Shown: piece after piece, positions 54,091 to 63,196 of the stretch
Layout of the letters: every line of letters begins with the position of its first letter
Position numbering within the stretch: position 1 is the stretch's first letter
DNA from: a virus
Virus record (IMG/VR): IMGVR_UViG_3300017967_005407
Location: 1-64,000 of that record
DNA length: 64,000 bases
Strand: one strand, 5' to 3'
Made by a program: the position numbers and the translations under genes
The notes under the pieces: generated by a model
What the model saw: the letters and a program-made list of their open reading frames with translations, nothing else
Database searches by the model: none
What the model was told of the DNA's origin: nothing

Positions 54091-55130
54091 TGGTTCCTAA
54101 TTTAAAACGTGTACATATAGAAGCAAGCGGACGTTGTAATAGCAAATGTCCTATGTGCAGTAGATTTACTACAGATGGATATTTACAACCTGGTTTAAAC
54201 ACAATGGATTTAGAGGATGAAATGTTCTTTAAATTTTTTACTGAAGAAAGAACAAACAATTTAGATCATGTTTACTTTAGTGGTGTATATGGAGATCCTT
54301 GTCTTAACAAAAGTCTTGTAGATTATGTAAAATGGTTTAAAAAACATGATGTAGATGTCGCTATTGATACAAATGCAGGGTATCGAAGCACAAAATGGTG
54401 GGCTGAATTAGGTGCTATGAACACAAGAGTGCATTTTGCAATAGATGGACTTGAAGATACAAATCATCTGTATCGACGTGGCGTTGTGTGGGATAAAGTT
54501 TGGAAAAATGTAAATGCATTCCAAGAAGCAGGCGGTAATGGTGCTTGGACATTTATAGTTTTTAAACATAATGAACATCAAGTAGAAGAAGCTAAAGAAC
54601 TTGCTGCAAAACTTGGTATGGATTTTAGATTAAAAGTTACTCAAAAATTTAGAGGACACAAAAACTGGGCAGTAATGGAAGATGGTGAACGTCTATATGA
54701 TTTAGAACCTCCTGAAACACCAGAATATAGACATCCAAATGTTGGCGAACAGCACCATTATCCTGGTCCTGCGACTTTTGAGTTTAAGTTAGATAAGCCG
54801 TCGCCTTTTGATAATGTAGAAATACAATGTCAAATACAAGATTGGAAAGAATTATTTTTAGCACATACTGGTCATGTGATGCCTTGTTGTTTTTTAGGAA
54901 CATTACATCACGACAGTCCTGGCGCTTATCAGTTTAACAAAGAGTTTGATATGAACAGTGTAGACTTGCATAAAGTTACACCAGAAGAAGCAATAGAAAA
55001 CTTATATGATATCGAAAGACGTTTCAAATTAAAAAGTATTGCAGAAGGTAAATTGCTTACTTGTGCTAGAACATGCGGAAAGCAATTTCAAAACAAAACG
55101 GTTTATGTAAATGACAGTAGTAAAAAATAG
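54090..55130 (+). CDS. Radical SAM enzyme with C-terminal SPASM domain
   Basis: 346 residues from the ATG at 54090 in TAATG; 29 earlier in-frame codons lie in the oxygenase gene. The core motif is C16-x3-C20-x2-C23 (RCNSKCPMCSR). FSGVYGDPCLNKSLV and VHFAIDGLEDTNHLYRRG follow, as in the genes at 45515 and 47605. The SPASM part has CQIQDWKELFLAHTGHVMPC with a second Cys directly after, and LLTCARTCGKQF. This group conserves a Gly-Asp-Pro in place of GGEP. It overlaps the next gene by 20 bp. Confidence 0.9.
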   Translation: MVPNLKRVHIEASGRCNSKCPMCSRFTTDGYLQPGLNTMDLEDEMFFKFFTEERTNNLDHVYFSGVYGDPCLNKSLVDYVKWFKKHDVDVAIDTNAGYRSTKWWAELGAMNTRVHFAIDGLEDTNHLYRRGVVWDKVWKNVNAFQEAGGNGAWTFIVFKHNEHQVEEAKELAAKLGMDFRLKVTQKFRGHKNWAVMEDGERLYDLEPPETPEYRHPNVGEQHHYPGPATFEFKLDKPSPFDNVEIQCQIQDWKELFLAHTGHVMPCCFLGTLHHDSPGAYQFNKEFDMNSVDLHKVTPEEAIENLYDIERRFKLKSIAEGKLLTCARTCGKQFQNKTVYVNDSSKK

Positions 55131-56472
55131 TTTTTGTATATATCCTTGGATACACATGCAACTCAAACCAAACGGACAAGCAAAACCTTGTTGTAGATTT
55201 GACCATATGAACGCAGCATATAGAGACGAAAAAGGCAATCCTACAATGTCTCAGTATAATGTAAAAGAAAAATCATTTAAAGAAATTATGGAAAGTGATT
55301 TTTGGAACGAATTACGCACAGATATGCTCAAAGGAAACACTATACCAGGATGCTACAAGTGCGACAGAGAAGATGCTGGCGATAAATTTAGTATGCGATT
55401 TAATGCTAATAATGCATGGAATGAACAAAACGAATTTCGTCCAATAGATGTTAATCAAGAACTAAGTTTTAAATACTTAGAATTAACAACTGGTAGATAC
55501 TGCAATCTAGCTTGTAGAATGTGTAGTAGTGATTTAAGTACAACTTGGGATGCTGATGATAAAGTTTTAGCAGAAAAATATGAAGATAGATTTGATTTTA
55601 GTAAGCGTCCGCAAATATTAAACTTAAATTTTACTGCTGATGATTTCAAAGAAACGCAATTAATTAAAATGACAGGTGGCGAACCTATGATTGTTCCTAC
55701 CTTTATACCATTTATAGATAAAGTAATAGAAAGCGGATACACAGATAATATAATGCTGCAAATTTATACAAATTGTAGTTGGGTGCCAAAAGCAAAAATT
55801 ATTGATAGGTTAAAAAAGTTTGGATTAGTACAAATATATTTGAGCGTGGACGGATTAGATGAAGTTAATGATTACATAAGATATCCTAGTAAATGGTCAA
55901 CAGTTGAAGAAAGTGCAAAAAAGTGGTTAAGTATTGCTAAAGATCACAGTAATTTTGATATAGTGTTTTCTCCAACTATTAGTTTGTACAATATACTTCA
56001 ACTTCCGAAAATGTGGAATTGGTGGGAAAATTTACAAGAAGAAATATACGGAGAAAAGTTTATCGTTGACAATAACTTGTATTCAAAATATACTAGAAAA
56101 AATAAACACGGAACTGACGTAAGTTACATATACGAAATTGCAAGATTTAGTCCTACTATGTTACAAACTCCGTCCTATTTAAGTAGCACTATGTTACCGC
56201 AAAAAGAAAAAGTGATTGAACAATTAGATGAAATAATTAAAAAACATTCTAAACGTGTAGAAAATTTAGATGAATATGAAATATTTGTACGGTTTAGATA
56301 TATGATAAAACATATTATTAGTAGCTTCAATAAAAATACAAATACTAGTTTACAAGATTTTGTTGAGTATAGTGCAGATTTAGATAAACTTAGAAATCAA
56401 AAGTTGCAAGATTCATTGCCAGAGTTATGGGAACAAATTAAAACAAGTGTTGAATATAAAGGAAAACTATGA
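55111..56472 (+). CDS. Radical SAM protein with N-terminal auxiliary-cysteine (twitch-like) domain
   Basis: 453 residues. The N-terminal domain has FCIYPWIHMQLKPNGQAKPC plus a second Cys and GCYKCDREDAGDKFSMR. The core motif is C131-x3-C135-x2-C138 (YCNLACRMC), followed by LIKMTGGEPMIVPTF near residue 187. The C-terminus has DKLRNQKLQDSLPELWEQI, the degenerate family signature. It belongs with the genes at 50009, 51402, 56469 and 61897. The start lies well inside the upstream gene (20-bp overlap), so translation is probably coupled. Confidence 0.88.
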   Translation: MTVVKNSFCIYPWIHMQLKPNGQAKPCCRFDHMNAAYRDEKGNPTMSQYNVKEKSFKEIMESDFWNELRTDMLKGNTIPGCYKCDREDAGDKFSMRFNANNAWNEQNEFRPIDVNQELSFKYLELTTGRYCNLACRMCSSDLSTTWDADDKVLAEKYEDRFDFSKRPQILNLNFTADDFKETQLIKMTGGEPMIVPTFIPFIDKVIESGYTDNIMLQIYTNCSWVPKAKIIDRLKKFGLVQIYLSVDGLDEVNDYIRYPSKWSTVEESAKKWLSIAKDHSNFDIVFSPTISLYNILQLPKMWNWWENLQEEIYGEKFIVDNNLYSKYTRKNKHGTDVSYIYEIARFSPTMLQTPSYLSSTMLPQKEKVIEQLDEIIKKHSKRVENLDEYEIFVRFRYMIKHIISSFNKNTNTSLQDFVEYSADLDKLRNQKLQDSLPELWEQIKTSVEYKGKL

Positions 56473-57716
56473 GTAAAACATTTTGTCCTATGCCATTTAC
56501 TCATTTGAATATTAAACAAGAAGGCAAAGTTAGTGCCTGTTGGCGTTTTCCTGATAAATTAGGCGATTATAGAACTCAAACATTACAAGAAATTTGGAAC
56601 GATGACGCATTGCAAAAACTAAGACACGACAGTTTAAATGATGTGCAAAATATTGGATGTAGAAGCTGTTGGGATATGGAGAAAAGTGAAAGTATTAGCA
56701 CACGTATGCAGTGCAGTCAAACTTTTCCTTATGTCAACCAACCGTTTGTAGAAGAACATATTCAAGAAGATTATAGCTTTCCAACAAAATATATACGCAG
56801 TGTTGAAATACGTTTCGATAATATTTGCAATTTAATGTGTAGGCATTGTAGTCCTGATTATAGTAGTGTTTGGGAACAAGCAGTCAAGCGTGATCCTACA
56901 CTAATGGACAAGATGCAAGAATATGGAACTTATAGAAAAGATGTTAACCATGTAAGTCTTACACAAGAAATGGTAGACGAAATAGCAAATGAGCTGGCAC
57001 CTAACTTAGAAGAAATAATGATTGCCGGCGGCGAACCATTGTATCATGACAAGCACTACAAATTTCTTGAAGACATGCAACCATATGCAAGTAACATACG
57101 CTTGAGTTACAACACTAACCTAAACATATTAGAATACAAAGGTAAAAGTGTGTTAGACTTGTGGAAAAATTTCAAAGAAATTTGGTTGCGTATTAGTATA
57201 GATGGCGATCCTAGTTGTTATGAATATGTACGTGCAGCAGGTAATCTACACAAAGTTGAAGAAAACATAAAAAAACTAAACGAAACACTAATTAATACAG
57301 ATATAAGTGCTACTTGTACTGTGAGTTTGTACAACATAACAAGATTTACTAACATTGTAAAATATTTTTGCGGATTAGATGTTTATTTTCACACAAGTTT
57401 GGTGCAATATCCAGAAGCTCTAAACATAAAATTGCTTCCACAAGAATTAAAAGATTCTATTACACAAGAATTTTGGCATTGGTATGAAAATGAAGCTGAA
57501 GATTATGTTAAAAGTGTTAGTAAAAAAGTAAAAGTACAAAAACAACTAGACAGAATTAAAAAATTTGCTACAAATACACTCAATTACATGAACAGCGAAG
57601 ATAGACATGACAAATGGCATTTGTTTTTAGATTACAGTGCCGCTTTAGATAGCTATCACGGCACTGATTTGTTCGAGAGTTACTCCGAATATTCTTCAAA
57701 ATTAAATAAATCGTAA
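56469..57716 (+). CDS. Radical SAM protein with N-terminal auxiliary-cysteine (twitch-like) domain
   Basis: 415 residues. The N-terminal pattern is FCPMPFTHLNIKQEGKVSAC then GCRSCWDMEKSESISTRM; the CC pair of its relatives is CW here. The core motif is C120-x3-C124-x2-C127 (ICNLMCRHC), followed by IMIAGGEPLYHDKHYKFL near residue 188. The C-terminus (LDSYHGTDLFESYSEYSS) is a variant of the family signature. The 3' end overlaps the convergent gene by 37 bp, with both strands coding. Confidence 0.88.
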   Translation: MSKTFCPMPFTHLNIKQEGKVSACWRFPDKLGDYRTQTLQEIWNDDALQKLRHDSLNDVQNIGCRSCWDMEKSESISTRMQCSQTFPYVNQPFVEEHIQEDYSFPTKYIRSVEIRFDNICNLMCRHCSPDYSSVWEQAVKRDPTLMDKMQEYGTYRKDVNHVSLTQEMVDEIANELAPNLEEIMIAGGEPLYHDKHYKFLEDMQPYASNIRLSYNTNLNILEYKGKSVLDLWKNFKEIWLRISIDGDPSCYEYVRAAGNLHKVEENIKKLNETLINTDISATCTVSLYNITRFTNIVKYFCGLDVYFHTSLVQYPEALNIKLLPQELKDSITQEFWHWYENEAEDYVKSVSKKVKVQKQLDRIKKFATNTLNYMNSEDRHDKWHLFLDYSAALDSYHGTDLFESYSEYSSKLNKS

Positions 57717-58969
57717 TCTTTTTGCAAATCATCTAATATATCATTATATTTTTTGAACTTTTGTAAATCGCTTGCTGGAACTTTGATATCACAATATAAG
57801 TTTGAGTTTATTTTTGCAACACGTTTAATATGACTTGCTGTAAGTGTGTTTATTTGTTGTAATCCAAACTGTAATGCATTGCTTCTAAACCCTGGAATGT
57901 CACCAATTGCATGATATATACCAGTAATATTGAATTTTTCTAATTCGTTAATAATTGCAGCATCATCAAACAACATATTTGCAAGTGCATATGAATGATT
58001 TTTTGTTTTGTATATTTGCCATGCATCGTATATAGCATCTTTGCTACCAAATTCTTGTAACAGCACATTCCATTGTTTCTCTATAATGTTATCTGAGCTA
58101 TTATTCCAAAAATCAAAATCTCCATCACCTGCGTCATTGCACAAAGAAAGAGTTTTAACTAATCCTTTTTTTGTACCATCCCAATTTTTTGTAATTAGCT
58201 TTTTCCAAAGTAGATTTCGATCAAAAATATCAAAGTGTAAATAGTTTTCTACATTGTCTATATACTTACTACCTAGTATAAATGCTTTAAACATGCTACA
58301 AGGGCCTACAACAGTGTTTATAGCGCCCTGTACGGTACTCAAATGTGTTTTATCAGTGCATATAGCTTCTGTATTATAAAGAAAAAACACCCCTTTATCC
58401 TGATCATTTGCGTGCCTTGGATTACGTGTTGTAAGAAGTTTAATAAACAAATCAGTAAGGTTTGTATTAATAATAGGAAGTTTAGTAAAATGATTTAACT
58501 CGTCATTCCATGCCTGTGGATTTTGTGTTGCTTTAGAATCTAATAACTGTTTAATTATTACGTTATTGATTTTTTTACTATCTGATTTTATGTAATCAGC
58601 AATCTTGGGTTTTCCTTTTTGTCGCCAATGTTTTAAATTTATTATCTGTATAGTTGGAGATTTTTTGTCGTGTATTACACTCCACTCTGTTTTATGACTT
58701 TCTATATCATATATACACATTTTATGAATATGCCAAAAATCGTGATGATACATTCCAAACCAAGTCACAATTAGATATTCAGTTTTTTTGTCAGCAATTA
58801 TATCTAATATGTCATCTACTGATTCTGCCCATACAAATGGATGCTGCTCAACACTTTGTTTTACATAATGTCCACGTTGATAATACAACATCCAGCTTTG
58901 ATAAAGGTCTCGATCAATATTGTTTTTTATATTTTTAGGTACAACAACGGCATGTTGTATATTAAGCAT
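57680..58969 (-). CDS. Unknown protein, distant homologue of the gene at 48617
   Basis: 429 residues from the ATG at 58969, which overlaps the upstream stop; an in-frame start at 59023 lies inside that gene. Not recognised. It shares with the gene at 48617 a block around HFDIFDRNLLWKKLITKNWD, preceded by a hydrophobic stretch with VVGPCSMFKAFILGSKYI. The N-terminal segment has TEYLIVTWFGMYHHDFWHIH. The co-occurrence of two such proteins with radical SAM genes suggests a shared pathway. It is read after the Asp/Asn-hydroxylase-like gene as one unit. Confidence 0.5.
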   Translation of the reverse strand: MLNIQHAVVVPKNIKNNIDRDLYQSWMLYYQRGHYVKQSVEQHPFVWAESVDDILDIIADKKTEYLIVTWFGMYHHDFWHIHKMCIYDIESHKTEWSVIHDKKSPTIQIINLKHWRQKGKPKIADYIKSDSKKINNVIIKQLLDSKATQNPQAWNDELNHFTKLPIINTNLTDLFIKLLTTRNPRHANDQDKGVFFLYNTEAICTDKTHLSTVQGAINTVVGPCSMFKAFILGSKYIDNVENYLHFDIFDRNLLWKKLITKNWDGTKKGLVKTLSLCNDAGDGDFDFWNNSSDNIIEKQWNVLLQEFGSKDAIYDAWQIYKTKNHSYALANMLFDDAAIINELEKFNITGIYHAIGDIPGFRSNALQFGLQQINTLTASHIKRVAKINSNLYCDIKVPASDLQKFKKYNDILDDLQKDYDLFNFEEYSE

Positions 58970-59696
58970 AAATTTTTCTCCAGTGATGGTAACTTTCTTC
59001 AATACGTTTGTTCCAACCGTCACCTAACCTGCCGTGTGCAATAATATGATATCTATCCTCATTGCTCCAATTATATACACAATGTATATTATAGAGATTT
59101 AACTTGATAATACGTCCTTGTTCCCAAGGCAAATAGCCTATTTCGTCCATGTAGAAATGGCATTCTTCTGGATTGTTTAATGCTATATTAGTAGGACCGA
59201 TATGATTTTCGTCTAGTGTAATACTATCTCTATGTGGAATAATCCAGCCTCCTGGAGATAATTTCATAATACGTATTCTGTCATACTGTTTGTAATCAAA
59301 TCTGTTTTCAAAAAAATCTCTAATAGTAGGACACCAGTCTGCTACGTCGGTCCACCTGTATGGTGCGTCTTTTCTGTCATTGTATCCGTAAGTATGATGA
59401 GATTCTGTGTGTACACTACTCAAGCCATGGATGCACAAACTACTCCAACCGCTGTGACTTTCATGATGTCTATGAGGAACATAGTGTTTTTCTAATCTTT
59501 TAGCTTCCCAAAGCATTTTCTCCCAATCAGCATCTTCAAAACCTGTAATAGGTAAAAAGTCTAGTTGATCACTCATGTGTATTTCACGAGATGTTTTTAA
59601 GTTTTGTGGATATTTTGGTTTAGCTGGAAATTTATTACGTTCTGCAAATATCTCTGGCGGTTCGTTGCTTACTCCCCATTCTGTAATTGTATACAT
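58962..59696 (-). CDS. Aspartyl/asparaginyl beta-hydroxylase-like 2OG-Fe(II) oxygenase
   Basis: 244 residues. The iron ligands are H155-x-D157 (WIIPHRDSITLDENHIGPTN) and H205 (KLNLYNIHCVYN), with R215 (SNEDRYHIIAHG) in the 2-oxoglutarate position; RIRIMKLSPGG precedes the first motif as in the family. These enzymes hydroxylate protein side chains or free amino acids, so a virion or host protein is a plausible target. An AAAAGGA ribosome-binding site precedes the ATG, and a late box on the minus strand (59726-59732) lies upstream. Confidence 0.82.
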   Translation of the reverse strand: MYTITEWGVSNEPPEIFAERNKFPAKPKYPQNLKTSREIHMSDQLDFLPITGFEDADWEKMLWEAKRLEKHYVPHRHHESHSGWSSLCIHGLSSVHTESHHTYGYNDRKDAPYRWTDVADWCPTIRDFFENRFDYKQYDRIRIMKLSPGGWIIPHRDSITLDENHIGPTNIALNNPEECHFYMDEIGYLPWEQGRIIKLNLYNIHCVYNWSNEDRYHIIAHGRLGDGWNKRIEESYHHWRKIYA

Positions 59697-59725
59697 GTCG
59701 AATCCTTTTCTTCATTATATACGTA

Positions 59726-59741
59726 TATTTAGTGCTAAATA
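59726..59741. promoter_or_regulatory. Back-to-back late-type boxes forming a palindrome
   Basis: TATTTAG-TG-CTAAATA: the plus strand reads CTAAATA at 59735-59741 toward the nitroreductase-like gene. The minus strand reads CTAAATA at 59726-59732 toward the hydroxylase-like gene. The two boxes are separated by only 2 bp, so polymerase can occupy just one direction at a time. Confidence 0.6.
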
Positions 59742-59759
59742 CTGCGGAGAATAGAAAAT

Positions 59760-60743
59760 ATGAGCCTTGTTGCATATCATAAATTACACAAAAAAATAGA
59801 TGACTTATCCGAATGGGGAATGTTTTTTAGAAAAGTAAACTTTCCAAAAAGAACAACAGACAATTGTAGATGTAAAAGAGATTTGAAATATATTTTGTGG
59901 GGCATAGCTAGATGTATTTTGCATCAAGATCCAAAATTAATTAACGAGATTTCTCATAAATTTGTAAAAAATAAAAAACTTGTCCTAACTGATCATAGAG
60001 TAGAATTAGCTGTTTATGCTTATATAGAAGGTGAGTTATACAAACTACTTAAACACCATAGAGATGATGTTGAAATTATGATAGAAGCAATGCAGTTGCT
60101 AAAAGATAATTTTAAAAAACTAGAAGAAGCAAACTACACTAGAGAATTTAGTGATTTGATTAAAGAAAGAAAAACTACATTTACATGGTTAGATAAAAAA
60201 GTTACGCAAGAAACAGTTGAAGATATATTGTTAGACTTACACATGTACGCACCTAGTAAACAAAATAGAATGCCTTACTATCTTGATGTTTTAGATTGGA
60301 AGGACCCTGAGTTGAGACATAATATTTTTGAATGGTGCTGGAGAGACCTTAAACATGATGCACAAACAGATAAAGGAAATCCTCAAACATTAGCACCTTA
60401 TCTATTTTGTTTTACTCCACGGATATCTAATAATCCTGACGATAATGCTTTGGAAGAAGCAATGATTGAAATAGGTATAGCCAGTAGCTTTATTATTTGG
60501 AATGCACAAAGTAGAGGATTAAGTACAGGTTATTGTGCATGTATTCAAGATCCTACAATGATAAGTAATGCATTAGGACGTCCGAATAATCAGGTTAAAT
60601 TGTTATTAGGTATGGGCTACAAAGATGAGAACGCTAACAGTTATTTTGATCCAAGAATACAGGCCGATAAATTGCTACCAAGTGATAATTCATTCCATAA
60701 ATCTAATCAGGAAAATATAGGATCTTATATCGTATGGCATTAA
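59760..60743 (+). CDS. Nitroreductase-like flavoprotein
   Basis: 327 residues. A helical N-terminal ~145 residues of unknown role precede a nitroreductase-type domain. Its markers are LHMYAPSKQNRMPYYLDVLD (FMN-binding Ser-x-x-N region), AMIEIGIASSFIIWNAQSRG and LSTGYCACIQDP (central helix and loop), and QVKLLLGMGYKDENANSYF (C-terminal strand). Such FMN enzymes reduce or dehydrogenate small molecules or azoline-type rings in peptides. The gene overlaps the next radical SAM gene by 10 bp. Confidence 0.78.
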   Translation: MSLVAYHKLHKKIDDLSEWGMFFRKVNFPKRTTDNCRCKRDLKYILWGIARCILHQDPKLINEISHKFVKNKKLVLTDHRVELAVYAYIEGELYKLLKHHRDDVEIMIEAMQLLKDNFKKLEEANYTREFSDLIKERKTTFTWLDKKVTQETVEDILLDLHMYAPSKQNRMPYYLDVLDWKDPELRHNIFEWCWRDLKHDAQTDKGNPQTLAPYLFCFTPRISNNPDDNALEEAMIEIGIASSFIIWNAQSRGLSTGYCACIQDPTMISNALGRPNNQVKLLLGMGYKDENANSYFDPRIQADKLLPSDNSFHKSNQENIGSYIVWH

Positions 60744-61900
60744 CAAAAACATTGTGCAGTGCAGCATGGTATGATATAAATGTTGACTTTGGAGCAAAAA
60801 CATTAAGCCATTGTTGTAAAAGTCAACGTGAATCTTTTCCTGAGGTTGTTACAGAAGACTTTTTTAACAATAGTTTACACATACAAAAATTACGTGATGA
60901 TTTAGTAAATGGTATAGAAAATCCTGCATGTAATTTTTGTTGGAATAGTTATAAAGAAACTGGAACTGCATACAGAGATTTTAAAAACAAATGGATAGAT
61001 AATTCTAGTGTTAACTACAATGTAAATAATATAGAAATTACACTTGATAATATTTGTGATATGGCATGTATATATTGTGATGCTACTAGTAGCAGTAGGA
61101 TTGCACAAGAATTAGGACATGAGCATGTTATGAATATTCCTAATGATGCTCATATGCAAACTTTCATAAATTGGTTTGAGCATGTAGCATTAAAACAAAA
61201 GTTTATACCTTTGAGTTTTTTAGGTGGCGAAATTAGTTACAGTAAAAACTTTTATAAATTTATGAATATGATTTTGCAAAAAAAGTCTATTTACAATAGC
61301 AGAATAAATTTTAGTGTATTAACCAATGGCAATGCAACTGAAAAAAATCAAAAAAAACTTTTAGCATTATTTGATAGTTTGCCTGAAAAATGGGGAATTA
61401 GTTTAGGCATCAGTAACGAATCTACTGGAGTTGTTGCTGAGTCAGTAAGATATGGACTGAATTGGAATCGTTTTCAAAACAACTTCATTGATTATATTAA
61501 TCATCCTAGATTGGTAAATGTAACACTTGCTCCTACTCCTAATATTTTTACTGTAAAGCATATGTATGAGTATTTTGATTGGGTCATAAACGAATTGCGG
61601 AAAACAGATACCAAACTTGCAATTTTTGGAAATTGGGTAAACTGGCCAAACGAACTAGATCCAAGTAAATTAGATGATGCATATAAGATACATGTGGATA
61701 AATGCTTGCAATTAATCAAAACAAATAAAGATTTATTTTTAGATGCGGGACAATATAATCATACGTACAAATGGTTAGAACAATTAAAAGCACGTATAGG
61801 TACACAACAGCAAAATGATGTTGAATTAGATAATTGGATACGTAAAACTGCAATACAAAAGAAAGATAACAGTCTTTTGAATTTAAGAGAGTATATATGA
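60734..61900 (+). CDS. Radical SAM protein with N-terminal auxiliary cysteines
   Basis: 388 residues. The N-terminal pattern is LCSAAWYDINVDFGAKTLSH then CC and ACNFCWNSYKETGTAYRDFK, a divergent form of the family. The core motif is C108-x3-C112-x2-C115 (ICDMACIYC), followed by LSFLGGEISYSKNFYKF near residue 165 (GGEI for GGEP). FSVLTNGN and GISLGISNE fit the later strands. The usual family signature at the end is missing. It starts inside the nitroreductase-like gene and is probably cotranslated. Confidence 0.82.
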   Translation: MALTKTLCSAAWYDINVDFGAKTLSHCCKSQRESFPEVVTEDFFNNSLHIQKLRDDLVNGIENPACNFCWNSYKETGTAYRDFKNKWIDNSSVNYNVNNIEITLDNICDMACIYCDATSSSRIAQELGHEHVMNIPNDAHMQTFINWFEHVALKQKFIPLSFLGGEISYSKNFYKFMNMILQKKSIYNSRINFSVLTNGNATEKNQKKLLALFDSLPEKWGISLGISNESTGVVAESVRYGLNWNRFQNNFIDYINHPRLVNVTLAPTPNIFTVKHMYEYFDWVINELRKTDTKLAIFGNWVNWPNELDPSKLDDAYKIHVDKCLQLIKTNKDLFLDAGQYNHTYKWLEQLKARIGTQQQNDVELDNWIRKTAIQKKDNSLLNLREYI

Positions 61901-63162
61901 CAAAGGAATGGAAAAACCCAGATTGGTTCCCTGCAAAAGGCAATAGAGCGTGTTTGCTTAAATGGAGTCAAGTTACATTAAGTTTATGGGATAACACTAG
62001 TAGTAGTTGTCACAGAAATGGAATGCATCAAATAGGTGAGGATTTTGATTTTCATAATGAACCAAAATGGGTAGAACATAGAGAAAAAATGTTAAATGGC
62101 GATTGGCCTAGTGATGGATGGGGTTGCGAACATTGTCGAGATCAAGAAGCTATAGGCGGAACTAGCGATAGGATGCAATGGCTTAGTAATAACAATAACA
62201 AAAGATATGTTCCAAAAGAACTTTTTAATAATCCAACTGCCACTCGTATAAAACCTACACAAGTAAGTATGCATTTTAATAATAAATGTAATTTAAAGTG
62301 TGTTTATTGTGGGCCTCAGTATAGCAGTGCTTGGGTGAAAGAAATGCAAAAATATGAACCTAAACATAGTTTTATACAAGATGTAGATATAAAAGAAAAA
62401 ACGTACGAACAAAGACTGGAAAAATTCTACAAATGGATGGAAAACAATTATAGCAGTCTTAAAGCGTTTGATTTATTAGGCGGTGAACCTTTTATACAAC
62501 AAGAAACATGGGACTGTGTTGATTGGATGATAAAGCATCCTAATCCGGAATGTGATATAGAAATATACAGCAATATGGAAGTAAAACCTAAACTTTTTAA
62601 AAGAGGATGCGAAAAATTAAAAGAACTTAGCAAAACAGTCAAAGAAGTTGTATTTGTAATTAGTGTAGATACTTTTGGACCAGAAAGTGAGTATATAAGA
62701 TTTCCACATAATTGGGAAGTTATGGAAGATAATATAAATTATTTAATTTATGAATGCCCAGAAATTATTCCAACTATGAATTGGACTGTTACTAATCTTA
62801 GTCTAAAAACTACTCCGGCATTAGTCCGTAAAGTTATTGAATGGAATAAACATCGGTATGTAAGTGTAAATTATAATAGATGTCACGATCCACATTTTTT
62901 TGATCCAAAAATTATGCCAGAAGGGTTTTACGATGATGTAATTGATGAACTAAAAGAATTAAATCAAATAATGTATCAAGGAAACAACAGTCCATATATG
63001 GATTATGTAAACACTATTTTCAAAGAAATAAACGAAACACCTGCAGATTACGAAGCTATAAAAATGCTTAAATGGCGCCTAACAGAACTTGATAAACGTA
63101 GAGGCACAAATTGGCAAGAAACATTTCCTTGGTTAACAACTGTTGGACATAATAGAATTTGA
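61897..63162 (+). CDS. Radical SAM protein with N-terminal auxiliary cysteines
   Basis: 421 residues. The N-terminal pattern is ACLLKWSQVTLSLWDNTSSS followed by CHRN, then GCEHCRDQEAIGGTSDRM. The core motif is C131-x3-C135-x2-C138 (KCNLKCVYC), followed by FDLLGGEPFIQQETWDCV near residue 192. The C-terminus KRRGTNWQETFPWLTTVG is a clear copy of the family signature. It closes the run of coupled genes; only 34 bp, holding a promoter, separate it from the last gene. Confidence 0.87.
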   Translation: MTKEWKNPDWFPAKGNRACLLKWSQVTLSLWDNTSSSCHRNGMHQIGEDFDFHNEPKWVEHREKMLNGDWPSDGWGCEHCRDQEAIGGTSDRMQWLSNNNNKRYVPKELFNNPTATRIKPTQVSMHFNNKCNLKCVYCGPQYSSAWVKEMQKYEPKHSFIQDVDIKEKTYEQRLEKFYKWMENNYSSLKAFDLLGGEPFIQQETWDCVDWMIKHPNPECDIEIYSNMEVKPKLFKRGCEKLKELSKTVKEVVFVISVDTFGPESEYIRFPHNWEVMEDNINYLIYECPEIIPTMNWTVTNLSLKTTPALVRKVIEWNKHRYVSVNYNRCHDPHFFDPKIMPEGFYDDVIDELKELNQIMYQGNNSPYMDYVNTIFKEINETPADYEAIKMLKWRLTELDKRRGTNWQETFPWLTTVGHNRI

Positions 63163-63190
63163 TTGACAAAATAATTAAAGATAGTATACT
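63163..63190 (+). promoter_or_regulatory. sigma70-like promoter giving a leaderless transcript
   Basis: TTGACA (63163-63168), a 16-nt spacer and TATACT (63185-63190), directly after the previous stop codon. Exactly 6 nt separate the -10 from the ATG at 63197, so transcription should begin at the start codon. Confidence 0.7.
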
Positions 63191-63196
63191 ATAGAT

